From assembly GCF_017591425.1 (NCBI RefSeq), contig NW_024465751.1, positions 7,006,001 through 7,070,000 of the forward strand: DNA of 64,000 nt. The letters run 5' to 3'. Shown piece by piece: positions 46,786-58,199 of this stretch. This DNA is from Ochotona curzoniae (lineage: Eukaryota > Chordata > Mammalia > Lagomorpha > Ochotonidae). The notes under the pieces were generated by a model. The model was not told the origin of the DNA, did no database searches, and saw nothing but the letters and a program-made list of their open reading frames with translations. A program made the translations under genes and the position numbers. Position 1 is the stretch's first letter, and every line of letters starts with the position of its first letter.

Positions 46786-47438
46786 ACACACTCACAACCC
46801 AAGCTAGCTTGAGGACAAAGATGAACTAATTCACTCAAGTCATAAAATGTTGGAAAGAGCCAAAGATGGGCTGAGCTCAGGGATCGCTGTACTTAAGTAC
46901 TGAAGTTCAACTGAAGCTCTGCTTTTTCATGCTGCTTTCCTGCCCTCAAGCTGATTGCTTCTACATGACAGGAAGCGTGACTATAAATAGTTCATCTTTA
47001 TAACTGCGTGGCCAGAGGAGAAAAATAGTTTCATTGTTGACTCCAGCTGGGAGAAACACAGGTAATGACTCTGATTGGCTTAGATTGGACCAATCTCCGA
47101 TATAAGGAAAAGAATTGCTATCATTGGCCCGTGTGGGTCACGTGCTCTTTCCATAACCAGGAAGACAGAGCTGTTAATGTAAGAAGGGGATGAACCGCGT
47201 CCATAAGCCTCTTAAGGGCTGTGTGAGCTGGGTGGTCTCCGCCGTCTGTGTCTCCCCTAGACCCTTGTTATGAACTGATGGCAACAGGTGATATCCAGGA
47301 AAGGCTATGCAGTGACAAAAGAGGATGGAGGGAGGGAAACTGATGCTCTTACATACTGTTTGTGATAGGTAATATTCTGAAAGTTGCATGTCGGATTCAT
47401 TTATTCTTTAAAATCGTACTAGGAATCCAATGTGGTGC
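46786..47438. other. Intergenic, possible old repeat at 47.0 kb
   Basis: The part at 47,040-47,165 has CCAAT-like and CACGTG words. The combination TCTGATTGGCTTAGATTGGACC and GGTCACGTGCTC also occurs in common old mammalian repeats, so I do not call it a promoter. Confidence 0.35.
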
Positions 47439-47456
47439 AGTTTTCTATTTTTTAAA

Positions 47457-47785
47457 AAAGATTTATTTATTTATTTTTATTACAAAGTCAGATATACAGA
47501 GAGGAGGAGAGACAGAGAGGAAGATCTTCCACCCGATGATTCACTCCCCAAGTGAGCGCAACGGCTGGTGCTGCGCCAATCCGAAGCTGGGAACCAGGAG
47601 CCTCTTCCAGGTCTCCCACGCGGGTGCAGGGTCCCAAAGTCTTGGGTAATCCTCAACTGCTATCCCAGGCCACAAGCAGGGAGCTGGGTGGGAAATGGGG
47701 CTGCCAGGATAGAACCAGTGCCCATATGGGATCCTGGTGCATTCAAGGCGAGGACTTAAGCCACTAGGCCACAGTGCTGGGCCCT
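47457..47785 (-). mobile_element. CSINE, antisense, young, long target duplication
   Basis: The perfect 18-base duplication AGTTTTCTATTTTTTAAA lies at 47439-47456 and 47786-47803. The reversed body GAAGATCTTCCACCCGATGATTCACTCC and the head GGCCACAGTGCTGGGCCCT are near consensus. Confidence 0.96.
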
Positions 47786-47803
47786 AGTTTTCTATTTTTT
47801 AAA

Positions 47804-48595
47804 CATATTTTCTATTTTGTAAAGATGTATTTATTTTTTATTGTTTGTAAAGAACAAGCTGATTCTCCCCAGGATCAACATGATTCAGATCTTCGTGGAT
47901 CTAATGCCGTCCCTCTTTCGTCTGGGTCCTGTATCCTCCAGTCCTGAGGGGGTTGAGCATGGAAGAGGGATATCCTGAACCGCAGAATCCTGCATGTAAA
48001 GAAGGTGAGCTTCATGGAAATGAAGGAGGACCCCATTTATGCTGTGGGTCATGTGATCAAGACAGAATGAAACTCCAGGATGTTTTGTTGAATAAAAATA
48101 ATATTTATCATCAGAGAAACAACAATTTGAAGAACACTTTCCAAAATGTTTTATCTGTACACCTCCAAGGACAATAGAACCAAGAAAGGCTGCGGTACCT
48201 CTGAGGAGACAGCATGACAGCCAAATGCAAAGTGTGGTCTTGGATTGGCTTCTTTAGTAAAAAAACTGATGAGATACAAATAAAGTCTGGAATTTAATTA
48301 AAAGCAACACGCCAATGTTGATTTCTTAGCTTTGAGAAATACACCAGTGTAATGTAAGATGTTAGCACCACAAGACTCTAGGTAAAGGATACATGGGCAT
48401 TCTCTGTAATAGCTTTAGAATTACTCTATCAATTTAAAATTATTCCAATGCAAAATCTTTCCCCCACTCCCAACACATCCCAATAAAACCACTCACATCA
48501 GAACTTGGGGAAAACCTGCATGTGGAGACGACTGCCACTTGACTTGTGGTAAAGGGGTCTCTAGAATACTTGGTGTACCATAAGCAGAATTCTTT
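47804..48595. other. Unassigned intergenic sequence
   Basis: No repeat or gene recognised. Confidence 0.35.
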
Positions 48596-48610
48596 AGAAG
48601 GTCACATATT

Positions 48611-48929
48611 GGGCCCGGCGCGGTGGCGCAAGTGGTTAAAGGTCCTCGCCTTGCACGCCCGGGATCCCATATGGGCGCCGGTTCTAATCCCGGCAGCCCC
48701 GCTTCCCTTCCAGCTCCCTGCCTGTGGCCTGGGAAAGCAGTCGAGGACAGCCCAAAGCTTTGGGACCCTGCACCCGCGTGGGAGACCCGGAAGAGGCTCC
48801 TGGCTTCGGATCGGCATAGTATCGGCCCGTTGCGCTCACTTGGGGAGTGAATCATCGGACGGAAGATCTTCCTCTCTGTCTCTCCTCTCTGTATATCCGC
48901 CTTTCCAATGAAAAAATAATAAAAATAAA

Positions 48930-48966
<37 letters not shown>
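48611..48966 (+). mobile_element. CSINE, sense, youngest copy, 33-base poly-A
   Basis: The perfect 15-base duplication AGAAGGTCACATATT lies at 48596-48610 and 48967-48981. The head GGGCCCGGCGCGGTGGCGC (A-box), B-box GGTTCTAATCCCGGC and many intact CpG sites indicate recent insertion. The tail ends in 33 uninterrupted A. It shares the diagnostic GGCATAGTATCGGCCCG with the copy at 55,021. Confidence 0.98.
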
Positions 48967-48969
<3 letters not shown>

Positions 48970-49017
48970 AGGTCACATATTGACTCTTTATTCCTCATGG
49001 GATAGCATTTGGAGGCG

Positions 49018-49300
49018 GTTGTTGTTGGAAGGTATTATGCTTAGATGAGGTCCTGAGGGTGGGTCCCCATTATATGTTTGCTGTTTGTAGAAAAGACGGA
49101 AATACTGGCGCTGTGGCGTCTCTCCAATATTGAAAACACAGCGAGAAGTCTTTCTGCAAGACGACAGCAGCGCCCTCACGAGGAAGGGCCTCATCCAGCA
49201 TGCTGGTTTGGACTTCATACTCTTCATGACTGAGGAATGAATACCTGTTGTTGAAATTCCCTACTTTGTTTTGTTACAGCAACCTGTACTAAAATGCAGC
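49018..49300 (+). mobile_element. MaLR/MLT-like LTR, sense
   Basis: TTAGATGAGGTCCTGAGGGTGGGTCCCC, ACACAGCGAGAAGTC, CAGCGCCCTCACGAGGAAGG and TTGTTTTGTTACAGCAACCTGTACTAAAATG follow MLT1-like LTR order. Confidence 0.6.
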
Positions 49301-49930
49301 GGATTACAAAGTCGGTTACGAGTATTGCACTAAAGAAATGCAATCCTAAAGCAAAAATAGCAGTATCATAAGGCAATTGATATATTATTTTCTGCTGAAA
49401 TTTTCAGTTTTACCCAAGCCAACCTTTCCTTTCCAAATGCCTTGGTGATGTTCTCCTTTGAGACTGCCCCTCTAAATCTAACTTTCCACATTCAATTGAG
49501 CATTCTAGGGTTATACCAAAACAACGTTCCAAGACATTCAGTCCTTGAATAAGTTGTATCAGCTCTTACTAGGTGCCTCTTGGCCTCTCTGTCTGTCCAT
49601 CATGTTTCTTAATTCTTTTCATTTGGAAATAACTCAGCCTTAAGCCAGAACAAAAATGTGCCAATACCAGCCCTGCTGTACCACAGCTAAGAAAACCATG
49701 ACATACGGTCTGTCTCTTCGACGTCATCTGCAGTGGGAACTGCAGTAAGTGAAAGCTGCTTTCTCAATTCCTGAATGGATCAGGGCTTATAAACATTTTT
49801 TTCTAGTCTCATATTTAATTCCACTAGTTGAGGGACAATATGAAGCTAAGAGATAAGCTTATTTTATTGCAAAACCATATTTGAAACTCACATATAGTAT
49901 TTTCATGTTACACATTGATGACAAAATTCC
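49301..49930. other. Unassigned intergenic sequence
   Basis: Nothing recognised. Confidence 0.35.
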
Positions 49931-50250
49931 TTTTAAGATTTATTTTATTTCTTTAAAAGAGTGACCCAGAAATAGAGGGAAACAGATCTTTCAATTTGCT
50001 TGTTCATGCCCTTATTGACTACATCAACCATATCTGCGCTAAGCAGAAGCCAGGAGCCTGGAACTCCATCCAGATTCCTGCATGAGCTGTAGGCATCTCG
50101 GCAGCTGGGCCACCACTCACTGCCTTCCCAGGCACATGTGCATGGAACTGGATGAGAAGTGGAACAGCCTAGACTTGAATAGGAACTCTGATAGTAGACA
50201 CCAAAATCACACATCAGGACTTAAATGCTGCACCACAACATCGGTCCCTT
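49931..50250 (-). mobile_element. CSINE, antisense, old
   Basis: TTTTAAGATTTATTTTATTTC, AGAAGCCAGGAGCCTGGAACTCC, TGCCTTCCCAGGCACATG and a head end TTAAATGCTGCACCACAACATCGG mark a diverged copy. Confidence 0.75.
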
Positions 50251-51349
50251 CCGCAGACTTTTTGAACTACCTTCCCACAAAATGGGTCTTAATCTTTTCT
50301 GTGCCACTTTTATTGGACTGCTCATTTAGTGTCATTTGTTCTTAATAAAGGGATGTAGTTTCTTGGAAGGCTAAGAACTGGTTCAGAGACAGTTATCCAA
50401 ACAGAGTTTTGGTCATGTTTTGACAGATGGATCCATTGTTGGAAAAAAAAATACAATTTCCTTAATTATGCATTGCATAACCCACATGTCATCCTTGTTC
50501 TCAGTCTTCAGTTCCAATAATTTCCAAATATATCCACTCACAAGTAGCCATCGCTCAACAATTGTAGGACACTAAAGGTCTTGTTGTTCACAGTAGTATA
50601 TGTACCATGAGAGCGTTCATGACAAACTCCTTCACATTTTCCTTTGCTTCTTCTTCTCTCTTCCGCAGGCCTTCTTTATCCACAGTGTCTCCCTCTTCTT
50701 TCTATCTCATCTGTGCTTTGCCTCCTTTTTGACACTCTTCAGCTCAGAGTCCTTGCAGCAGGGGTTCCTCTGTGTTCTGCACAGGTTGTTTTCTTTTGTT
50801 CTTGGATGCACAGCCAGGTTATATTTCCCACGTTCCTCTGCAGTTAGGTGCTGCCCTGTGATTGACAGCACAGTGGCATACGGCACTTCCTGATGGCTGT
50901 GCTTGTGAGAATATCCCACAAGCCATCCTTCCTCTTTCTCTCTCTGCTGATGGTGAATTCAGAGTCTGCTGATGGGGTTGACACCCCTGGCTCCAGGTGC
51001 ACCTCTGTAGAACCATGTGAATGCTAACTCTAACTCAGACTTTACCCTTTGACATCATTATTGTCTCCTGGGAGTTTATACAAGTAAAAAATTACCCTTA
51101 CATAAGAAAAAATTAAGCTTTATGTGAGTGAAAAATTAACTTTCATTTGATAAGTCAATGATGTTTTAGAGTTTATCTGTAGAAAGAGTTGACCTTGCAG
51201 AACCCAACACAATCATCCACCTGAGGTTTACTCTTTGTTCTTTTCTGATGTATGCTTCTCAAAATCCTTCTCAATCGTGGAAGTAAACAGTAATGGCAAT
51301 ATTATTATAGCTCTATTCCCTCCAAATAAGCTAGCAAGTAAATCGGGCA
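50251..51349. other. Unassigned intergenic sequence
   Basis: The part at 50,800-50,980 (AGCCAGGTTATATTTCCC, TGCAGTTAGGTGCTGCCCTGTGATTG) resembles an old unnamed mammalian repeat. Open frames on both strands have no domain. Confidence 0.3.
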
Positions 51350-51700
51350 TAGTAATATTACCCTAGAGATGCCCAGGTCCTCATTCCCTGGTATATGAAT
51401 ATGTTGTGTCACATGGCACATGAGAATTAATGCTGAAAAATGGAAATGGCGTACTAGTCACCTGGCCTTAAAAGTCAGGAAATAGATTGTCAACAGCATT
51501 ACCATGATCCCTCAAAAGGAACAGAGACTCAGAGAGAGAACCATACAGATGGCAACATGAGAAGAAGCCATCTAATGACTGGCTTTAACGGTGAAGGAAG
51601 GGGCTGTGAGACACATATGCAGGCGACATATAAAAACTGGAAATGGATTCTAGCCCAGAGTCTCTAGAAAGACCTCTTGCCTGCTGAAACCCTCTTGCCC
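51350..51700 (+). mobile_element. MaLR/MLT-like repeat, sense
   Basis: CTAGAGATGCCCAGGTCCTCATTCCCTGGTATATGAATATGTTGTGTCACATGGCACATG and GAAGAAGCCATCTAATGACTGG resemble the group seen at 16,494. It is heavily decayed. Confidence 0.5.
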
Positions 51701-52214
51701 AAAAATATCCATTTCAGATTTCAGAATTTTAAGGTGAAAAAGTTGTATTGTGTTACATTACTAAATCTATAGCATTTTCTGAAAGCAACAATTGGAAATG
51801 TATACAATAATAGTTACTCAACCTCATCAGATGCTCAGTTTAACTTAGAAGTCTAGTGACTATGCTATTTTGTTTTGAACTAAATGTTTAAAATCTTGCC
51901 TTTACAAAAATATTCTGCAGGTTTCAACTATATATACATCCAGTTCATTCAAACCAGTAGCACTGAGTCTAAGCAGAAATCTAATCTTGATAGGAATCTT
52001 TTCCTCATTCATTGGCCTATTCTTTCATTCATTCACATTTTCTTCAGATAACTCCAGAAGCTATCTTTCGGGAGACAGATACACTAGTAAAATCTTTGGA
52101 GGTGACAGAAGCAGAATTGTGAAGATTAAAATTCCATGACGATACTCTTCAACTCTTCAGGTGAATTTCACCACTGCTATCACCAATTTCTTCTGTTTTC
52201 TTTGGTTTTAGGCT
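51701..52214. other. Unassigned intergenic sequence
   Basis: Nothing recognised. Confidence 0.35.
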
Positions 52215-52530
52215 TTTTTTTTTTTAAGGTTTTTATTTTGAAGGCAGAGTTGCAGAGAGAAGGAGATAGTTAACCTGCTGGCCCACTCCCCAAATGGCTA
52301 CAATGCCTGGAGCTGGGCTATCCACAGCCAGGAGCCAGGAGCTTCCTCTGGGACTTTTAGGTGGGTGCAGGCACTCAAGGATTAGGGCCATTCTCCACTG
52401 CTTCTCCAGGTTGCAAGCAGGAAGCTGGATCTGAAGTAAAGCACCTGGGATACAAACCAGAGTCCGTATGGGATTCTGGGGCCCAAGGCAGAATCTTATT
52501 CTAATAGCCAGCCCCTGGTACTGGCCCCAC
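52215..52530 (-). mobile_element. CSINE, antisense, old
   Basis: Poly-T, AAGGTTTTTATTTTGAAGGCAGAG, CACTCCCCAAATGGCTACAATGCC, CCAGGAGCCAGGAGCTTCCTCTGGG, GTCCGTATGGGATTCTGG and CTGGCCCC are in order. Confidence 0.85.
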
Positions 52531-52536
52531 AGCCGC

Positions 52537-52603
52537 TTGATTTAGGTAAGTTTACTAGACCCTCAGTTTCTTCATAGATAAAGTGGAGTTAGAAAGAGTT
52601 CTC
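52537..52603 (+). mobile_element. MIR-like SINE, left half
   Basis: TTACTAGACCCTCAGTTTCTTCATAGATAAAGTGGAG is the MIR core. It is split by the SINE at 52604 and continues at 52,979. Confidence 0.6.
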
Positions 52604-52965
52604 GGGCCCAGTGCAACAGCATAGCAGTTTAAATTCTCGCCTTGAAAGCCCCGGGATCCCACATAGGCACTGGTTCTAATCCTGGTTCTAATCTGGGCGG
52701 CCCCGTTTCCCATCCAGCTCCCTTCCTGTGGCCTGGGAATGCAGTCGAGGATGACCCAGAGCTTTGGGACCCTGCACCAGTGTGGGAGACCTGGAGGAAG
52801 TTCCTGGCTTTTGGCTCCTTACTCCTGGCTCCTGACTTCAGATTGGCTCAGCTCTAGCTATTGCTGGTGCTTGGGAGTGAACCATCGGACGAAAGATCAT
52901 CCTCTCTGTCTCTCCTCCTCTCTGTATATATGCCTTTCCAATAGAAATAAATAAATCTTAAAAAA
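52604..52965 (+). mobile_element. CSINE, sense, inserted in MIR, with internal duplications
   Basis: Target duplications AGAAAGAGTTCTC (52591-52603) and AGAAAGGGTTCTC (52966-52978) flank it. The B-box region GGTTCTAATCCTGG is tandemly duplicated (about 52,672-52,698). A CTGGCT..CTCCT segment is also repeated in the right half, so it is longer than its relatives. Confidence 0.95.
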
Positions 52966-52978
52966 AGAAAGGGTTCTC

Positions 52979-53020
52979 CTTTTTAGAGTATTGTAAGGAT
53001 TCAATGAGTTAATACAGGCC
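52979..53020 (+). mobile_element. MIR-like SINE, right half
   Basis: GTATTGTAAGGATTCAATGAGTTAATACAGG completes the MIR core begun at 52,537. Confidence 0.55.
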
Positions 53021-55005
53021 CAAACCACAGAAAGATGTCCAAAATCTACTGAACTTTCTACAAGCAATTGCTTAGTATTATAACATACCAAGAATTGATG
53101 TTCTTAATGTAGATATTGCTCAAATTATGATTCTCTGACTACTACCCACAAAATTGTAGTAATATTAGAACTTGGTGTATTTAATAAGAACATTACACCA
53201 GACAGTATACCAAAATAAGCAGACATTCAAAAGGCGTGGAAGCCAGTCAACTTCATTGTTTATTTAGTTGTCCACCTCAAGAAATTTATGAGTTAGTGGA
53301 GTTGTTCAACTAGAAGAAGATTGGATAATGCTTTTCTCATCTTTCAGACTAGTCGATGGTGTTTGTTGTTGTGCTACAGAAGGAGAAATTAGAAAATCAA
53401 AATCATTGCCATGGCCAATTTATGTCAAAGCCTTAAAATGATACAGTGAGTGTATCCAAAGGTGATCTTTTGCTCCCAGTGTCTATGAATTATGTCTTCT
53501 GTTTAATGTAGGCAAAACCTGTGACTAATGGGCTGTCACTACCTTGGAGTGCTATTAAATTTGGCAAACACTGTCCCTCCCTTCTAAGTCTGAAGAACAA
53601 CATTTCCCAGGGAACATCTCTGTTAGCCGAAAAGTCATTGTTTGCTCTTGCTATGCCATGGCTGCTCTTGCTCTGACTTGACTGATAAAACTGATTAATA
53701 AAGGAGCTGAGAGTGAAAGAATGAGAGAGAGAGAGACTACCTCTATTCAATATCATTCCAAGTTCTGGCAAATAATTCTTCCTGGGGAGACTAGAGGATA
53801 CCAGTTATAGCAAGGAAATTCTCAACTTGGAAGACTGTGGAATAGAAACAACTAGCAATTCAAATGCAATATCAGCTTGTACATTCATCACTAGCGGGAA
53901 CTAAGAGGTAACCTTTTAAAGGGAAAAACGGAAGGAGTCTTGAAGTATCTATGTTTCAAGACTTGAGGATCCCAAGAAAGGCTAAGAACCTGCTTGCGCC
54001 ACCAAGGAAACCCAAGCATGTGAGTGTGTGTGAGAGTGTGAGTGTGTGTGTGTGTCTTGTGTGAAGCATACACACACACATATGCAGAGCCAGACAAATG
54101 CAGCAATGGCAGCCTCAATAAATAATCCAATATTTTTCAATTAGAAAATACTTCATTTTTTTGTTATTTTATTATTAACTATTATTACTTTATTACATTT
54201 TCTAATTTACTAGACAGAATAAGGAGAAGAAGAAAAACCTACGAAATTCTCTGTTTTAGAGTCATCAAAATCAATAGGGAGACTGTTCAGGCAATGCAGC
54301 TATCAACACTGGTGGTATTTCCTTTCATTGCACTCTAACACCCTTCCCAGCTCTGGTGATGGGAACATGGCTGAGAAAGATGAGCTCAGGCTTAACCTTC
54401 TGTTGCTGCTTGCCGTTTGGCTCCCAATAGTCTCCAGAGACACACAGATCTGAGAATCTGTTGAGCTGAAGCAATCTTAAACAATGCTCAGACCATTTCT
54501 ACCATTTAGCAGAGGAGGGAATGAGCCCCATAGGAGTGAAGCCAGATGCCCAAGATCACAGGACCACTGAGTCGCAGAGTCAAGAGCGGCAGCCGCAGCC
54601 CCCTTCTCTTTCCAACCTTTCCCATGATACATATGTCGGAGGAGGAGGTGGACCAATATTCAAGGAAATCTTACTAATGCTCCCGTTTGAATAATAAAAT
54701 TTAATATTGTCATTTTAGCACCCAAACAGAACTGAATTAAGAAGGTACATCTGCTGTTAAAAAAAAACAACAAACAAAAACAAAAAAAACCACTGCATCT
54801 CCACCTCAATATCCAAGATACTGAGTTATTTGCTCTTGCAAATCTATTCTGAGTAAGGCTGGCATGAGTGGCATGGACTGAAAGGCAACAAGGCTGCATG
54901 GGGCCTCTTTCTTGCCAGGGAATACTTCCTTCTCCCCTATTATATTCCATTTGATCATTCACTTTCACAGTGGGCCCCTAGTCCCATTGTTTCTTTTCTT
55001 CAGTT
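53021..55005. other. Intergenic with simple repeats and a MIR-like piece
   Basis: A MIR-like core lies at about 54,500-54,600 (CATTTAGCAGAGGAGGGAATGAG, CCAAGATCACAGGACC). A GA run lies near 53,725. The A-rich part at 54,757-54,790 has CAAACAAAAACAAAAAAAACC. No gene seen. Confidence 0.4.
54018..54082. repeat. (TG)n followed by inverted (CA)n
   Basis: A TG-rich tract (GTGTGTGTGTGTGTC at its core) is followed 12-15 bases later by CATACACACACACATATG, so the two arms can pair. Confidence 0.85.
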
Positions 55006-55020
55006 GAAACTTACTTTTCT

Positions 55021-55355
55021 TTTTTTTTTTTTTTTTTTTTTTATTATTATTTTTTTATTGGAAAGGCGGATATACAGAGAGGAGAGACAGAGAGAAAGAT
55101 CTTCCGTCCGATGATTCACTCCCCAAGTGAGCGCAACGGGCCGATACTATGCCGATCCGAAGCCAGGAGCCTCTTCTGGGTCTCCCACGTGGGTGCAGGT
55201 TCCCAAAGCCTTGGGCCGTCCTCGACTGCTTTCCCGGGCCACAGGCAGGGAGCTGGAAGGGAAGCGGGGCTGCCGGGATTAGAACCGGCGCCCATATGGG
55301 ATCCCGGGCGTGCTAGGCGAGGACCTTTAACCACTTGCGCCACTGCGCCGGGCCC
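55021..55355 (-). mobile_element. CSINE, antisense, very young
   Basis: The perfect 15-base duplication GAAACTTACTTTTCT lies at 55006-55020 and 55356-55370. The reversed B-box GGGATTAGAACCGGCGCC and head GCGCCACTGCGCCGGGCCC are intact. It shares the subfamily mark CGGGCCGATACTATGCCG with the element at 48,611. Confidence 0.97.
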
Positions 55356-55384
55356 GAAACTTACTTTTCTAAAGTACTTTTCTC

Positions 55385-55660
55385 TGTTGGTCCAATGGGA
55401 TACTGTAACAGCTACTAACTGGGTGATTTCAATAACAGAAATTTGCTTTCCTCACAATTATGGAGGGTTATGTGTTGGCATCATTGGCTTCTTGGAAGGG
55501 TTGTGAAAGAAGATCCATTCCACCGTTCTCTCCAGGGCTTCTTTGACCATATCCTTGCTATGCTGGCACAGTGTCTTCCCTGTGTTTATATGTCCAAACA
55601 TCCTCTTCTTGCAAAGACACCAGTCATGTTATCTTAGGGTTCATCATAAACTTCAGTTTT
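55385..55660 (-). mobile_element. MaLR/MLT-like repeat, antisense
   Basis: TAACAGAAATTTGCTTTCCTCACAATTATGGAGG, GGGTTGTGAAAGAAG, GTGTTTATATGTCC and CTTGCAAAGACACCAGTCATG follow the reversed MLT1-like order. Confidence 0.6.
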
Positions 55661-55909
55661 ACTTGACTGCATTTAGTAAACACGTATTGCTAAGTAAGTC
55701 TGTGGTATAGATAGGGGAGGAAGGGCTTCCTCCTCCCCTATAAATGGGGAGGGCAAGTCAACCCAGCCTGGCATCTGATTCCATGACATATACTCTGAGT
55801 ACTACGGAGAAGTCAGAATTAACTTCTCATGCTGTCAGTCCACCTTTACTCGCCTGGGTGAGCTTGGACAGGCTCGCCGCAGCTTTGCCAGCCTCTCCTG
55901 CTACATTTT

Positions 55910-56700
55910 CTTTCTTTCATTATTATTATTCTTTTATTTTGATAATCTTTACATAGTTGATTAGAGCACAAAGGGTCAAGGGCTACAGGACAGTGGATAA
56001 GATCATTTCCACATTCTCCTTCTCGCTCTCGCTCTCTTTTTCTGTATCTGGGCTAAGGGGGAGAAAGAGAGAGAAACCCTACACAGCCTCCCATCCATCC
56101 CAGGGTCCCCAATGTAGGGCATGCTCCGAGGGAACTGCTCAAGTGGTTACAATAGTTCAACCATTCTGAATTGCTGCCAATCTCGCCATTCCAAGCACGA
56201 TGAGGTTGCTACAGAATCCATTGGCTGACATAGTCTACTTTAGAATCTCCATTTGCCCAGATCTTCATTGCCAACATGTGGCGGGGGTAGTTGATCGATT
56301 TGCTCTGTCCTCCATCTTCTGTTGTGGTATCAGGTGTCCTCCACAGGTTCCGATGGACTGTCATTTCCTCCATGTGCACCTGGATATGCTGTCCACTGCT
56401 CCGTCGGAACCGCTGAGGAGGATCAGCTTTGACACATGCACTCCATGATCAGACCATGGAACCTGCAATTCTCTTCATGATTGGGGTTCAGAGATCAGCA
56501 GTTCAGTTGGAGGTATCCCCAAGAACCTTCATCTGAGGTGATTCCAGATCTGATTCTTATGTGTGGATGCTGGTACAGGGTCTGGCTCAGTCTGTCACCC
56601 CAATCAGCTTATGCACATGCTGGTAGTTGCAATTACTGGGTTAGTTCTGTTCCCAGCCTTGTCTTCTACATGAACCAATGGATCTTGCAGTCCAACCTGA
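55910..56700 (-). mobile_element. L1-like 3' UTR (type 2), antisense, 0.8 kb copy
   Basis: The perfect 14-base duplication TCCTGCTACATTTT lies at 55896-55909 and 56701-56714. The T-rich reversed tail and TATTTTGATAATCTTTACATAG begin it. The copy is 5'-truncated in the element's own direction and shares nearly all of its length with the copy at 62,826. Confidence 0.85.
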
Positions 56701-56714
56701 TCCTGCTACATTTT

Positions 56715-57452
56715 TAAATGTGCAGAAACCAGACCTGTTTCTCACAAGTGCGATGAGAAATAAAGAGTGGCTTTTGTAAAAAGTGCAACTTGTGAGACAA
56801 CAAAAATATGATTAGGAATTGTAATGCCTCATCTGTCCACAATGGTAATACTTAGAAATAAGGATCTGTTATAGTTTTTCAAGAGAAACCAGAACAAAAC
56901 AGGGCCACGCACCTGTCCTTGGAGACTTTGAGTAAATAAAACCTCATATATGAATACCAGCAAAACCAAAAGGTAGGATAATGAAAGGAAAGTGGATCTC
57001 AGCTGGGACCAGCATTTATCTGTGCAGACAGAACGCCAGTGCATTGCCTCTGACCGTGTTTCTATTCCAGCTGGGCAAATGCCTGCTCAGGTAGTTTCAC
57101 TTTATGTTAAAAATGATGACAGTATTTCTCTTTCTTACAAAAAGAACACATGAGTTCTGTAATAACAAAATAATACACAAGTCATATTTATATAGACATT
57201 AATATAGCTATGTTTACTACAAAATTTGGGGAGATAACCCATCCTTTATGGTACAGTCATGTTGCTTTTAAATAGAGTAACATCCTGTGATTAGCATCCT
57301 TTCGTAACATCTACACGTGTCCACTTTCCCTGCAGCGTGTTTGCCGAGCTCTGTTCACAGTAGCAGAGTGAATTACAAAAGCATCTGTTAACGGATCTTG
57401 AGAGATTAATTCTGTCCATGTCTTAAGCGTATTGGTTACCAAACAGATTTTT
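56715..57452. other. Unassigned intergenic sequence
   Basis: AT-rich, nothing recognised. Confidence 0.35.
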
Positions 57453-57466
57453 AGAAAGTTCTTCTA

Positions 57467-57559
57467 GGGAGGGGTATGGGAGGGGTGGGGGGAATCCCCA
57501 GCGCCTATAAAACTGTACTACATAATACAATGTAAGCAACAATAAAAAAAAAAAAAAAA
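57467..57559 (+). mobile_element. 93-bp L1 3'-end insertion (type 1)
   Basis: The perfect 14-base duplication AGAAAGTTCTTCTA lies at 57453-57466 and 57560-57573. The insert is GGGAGGGGTATGGGAGGGG.. CCAGCGCCTATAAAACTG.. CAATGTAAGCAACAATAA plus an A tail. It is homologous to the reverse of the 31.74-kb element's end. Confidence 0.9.
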
Positions 57560-57573
57560 AGAAAGTTCTTCTA

Positions 57574-58199
57574 AAAGTAGGACCTTAAACAAGAGCAGGG
57601 AGAAAAAAAAACCTATCGTAATTAGAATCCAGGTTAAGGTGTAACTACGTGATCAGGAGTCTGGAAAGGGTATTGGTTGGAAGGGGAAAAGCCTGTGGAA
57701 ACAGGAGAAGGAGTGCTCCTCTATAGTTTAACACCAAAGGCATGTTCATCCGGGAGGCACTTGAAGGCGTCAACCCAAGGAACATCTCACGAGGGTCTGT
57801 CTGTGCTGGCTTGGTCTGCTCGGAGCCTTGTGGCACAGGGCTGGGAAGCTGGGTCCTGGAGCTTCAGCTGACTCTTGTGCAAACCAGCAAGTCAGTCAAT
57901 GTCTCTGGACAGCACTAACTCTGTGAAGCAAGCGTGTGTTAGGAAGTGAATATGGTCCCTGTTGCATTCTATTTTTCAAAACGACTTTCTAAGATTTCAC
58001 AGGGAGCAAGCGAACAATGCGATGGCAAGGGGAGTTCCAGAGGCCAGGAGGTTAAACACGCAGGAGCGAGGGCTTCAAGAGGTGACTGAGCAGCCTCTGC
58101 TGCCTTTATTATACCCCATTCCCTCGGCTCTCCCTCCTGGGCCCTGTCAAATTACTATTCAGATCAACTGAGTCATTTTGTCTGCAAAAGAAGTGGAAA
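57574..58199. other. Unassigned intergenic sequence
   Basis: Nothing recognised. Confidence 0.35.

Noticed and set aside
47040..47165. CCAAT boxes plus CACGTG as a promoter
   Set aside because: The same word order occurs in common old mammalian repeats, and no CpG island or exon follows.
48611..48690. tRNA-like A-box and B-box in SINE heads as possible tRNA genes
   Set aside because: The boxes belong to tRNA-derived SINE promoters. The body does not fold as a tRNA and continues into SINE sequence.
56200..56717. Repeated open frames (82 and 78 codons) shared with 63081-63637, suggesting a small gene family
   Set aside because: They are identical because both are copies of the same L1-like 3' UTR, and they lie on the strand opposite to the element.
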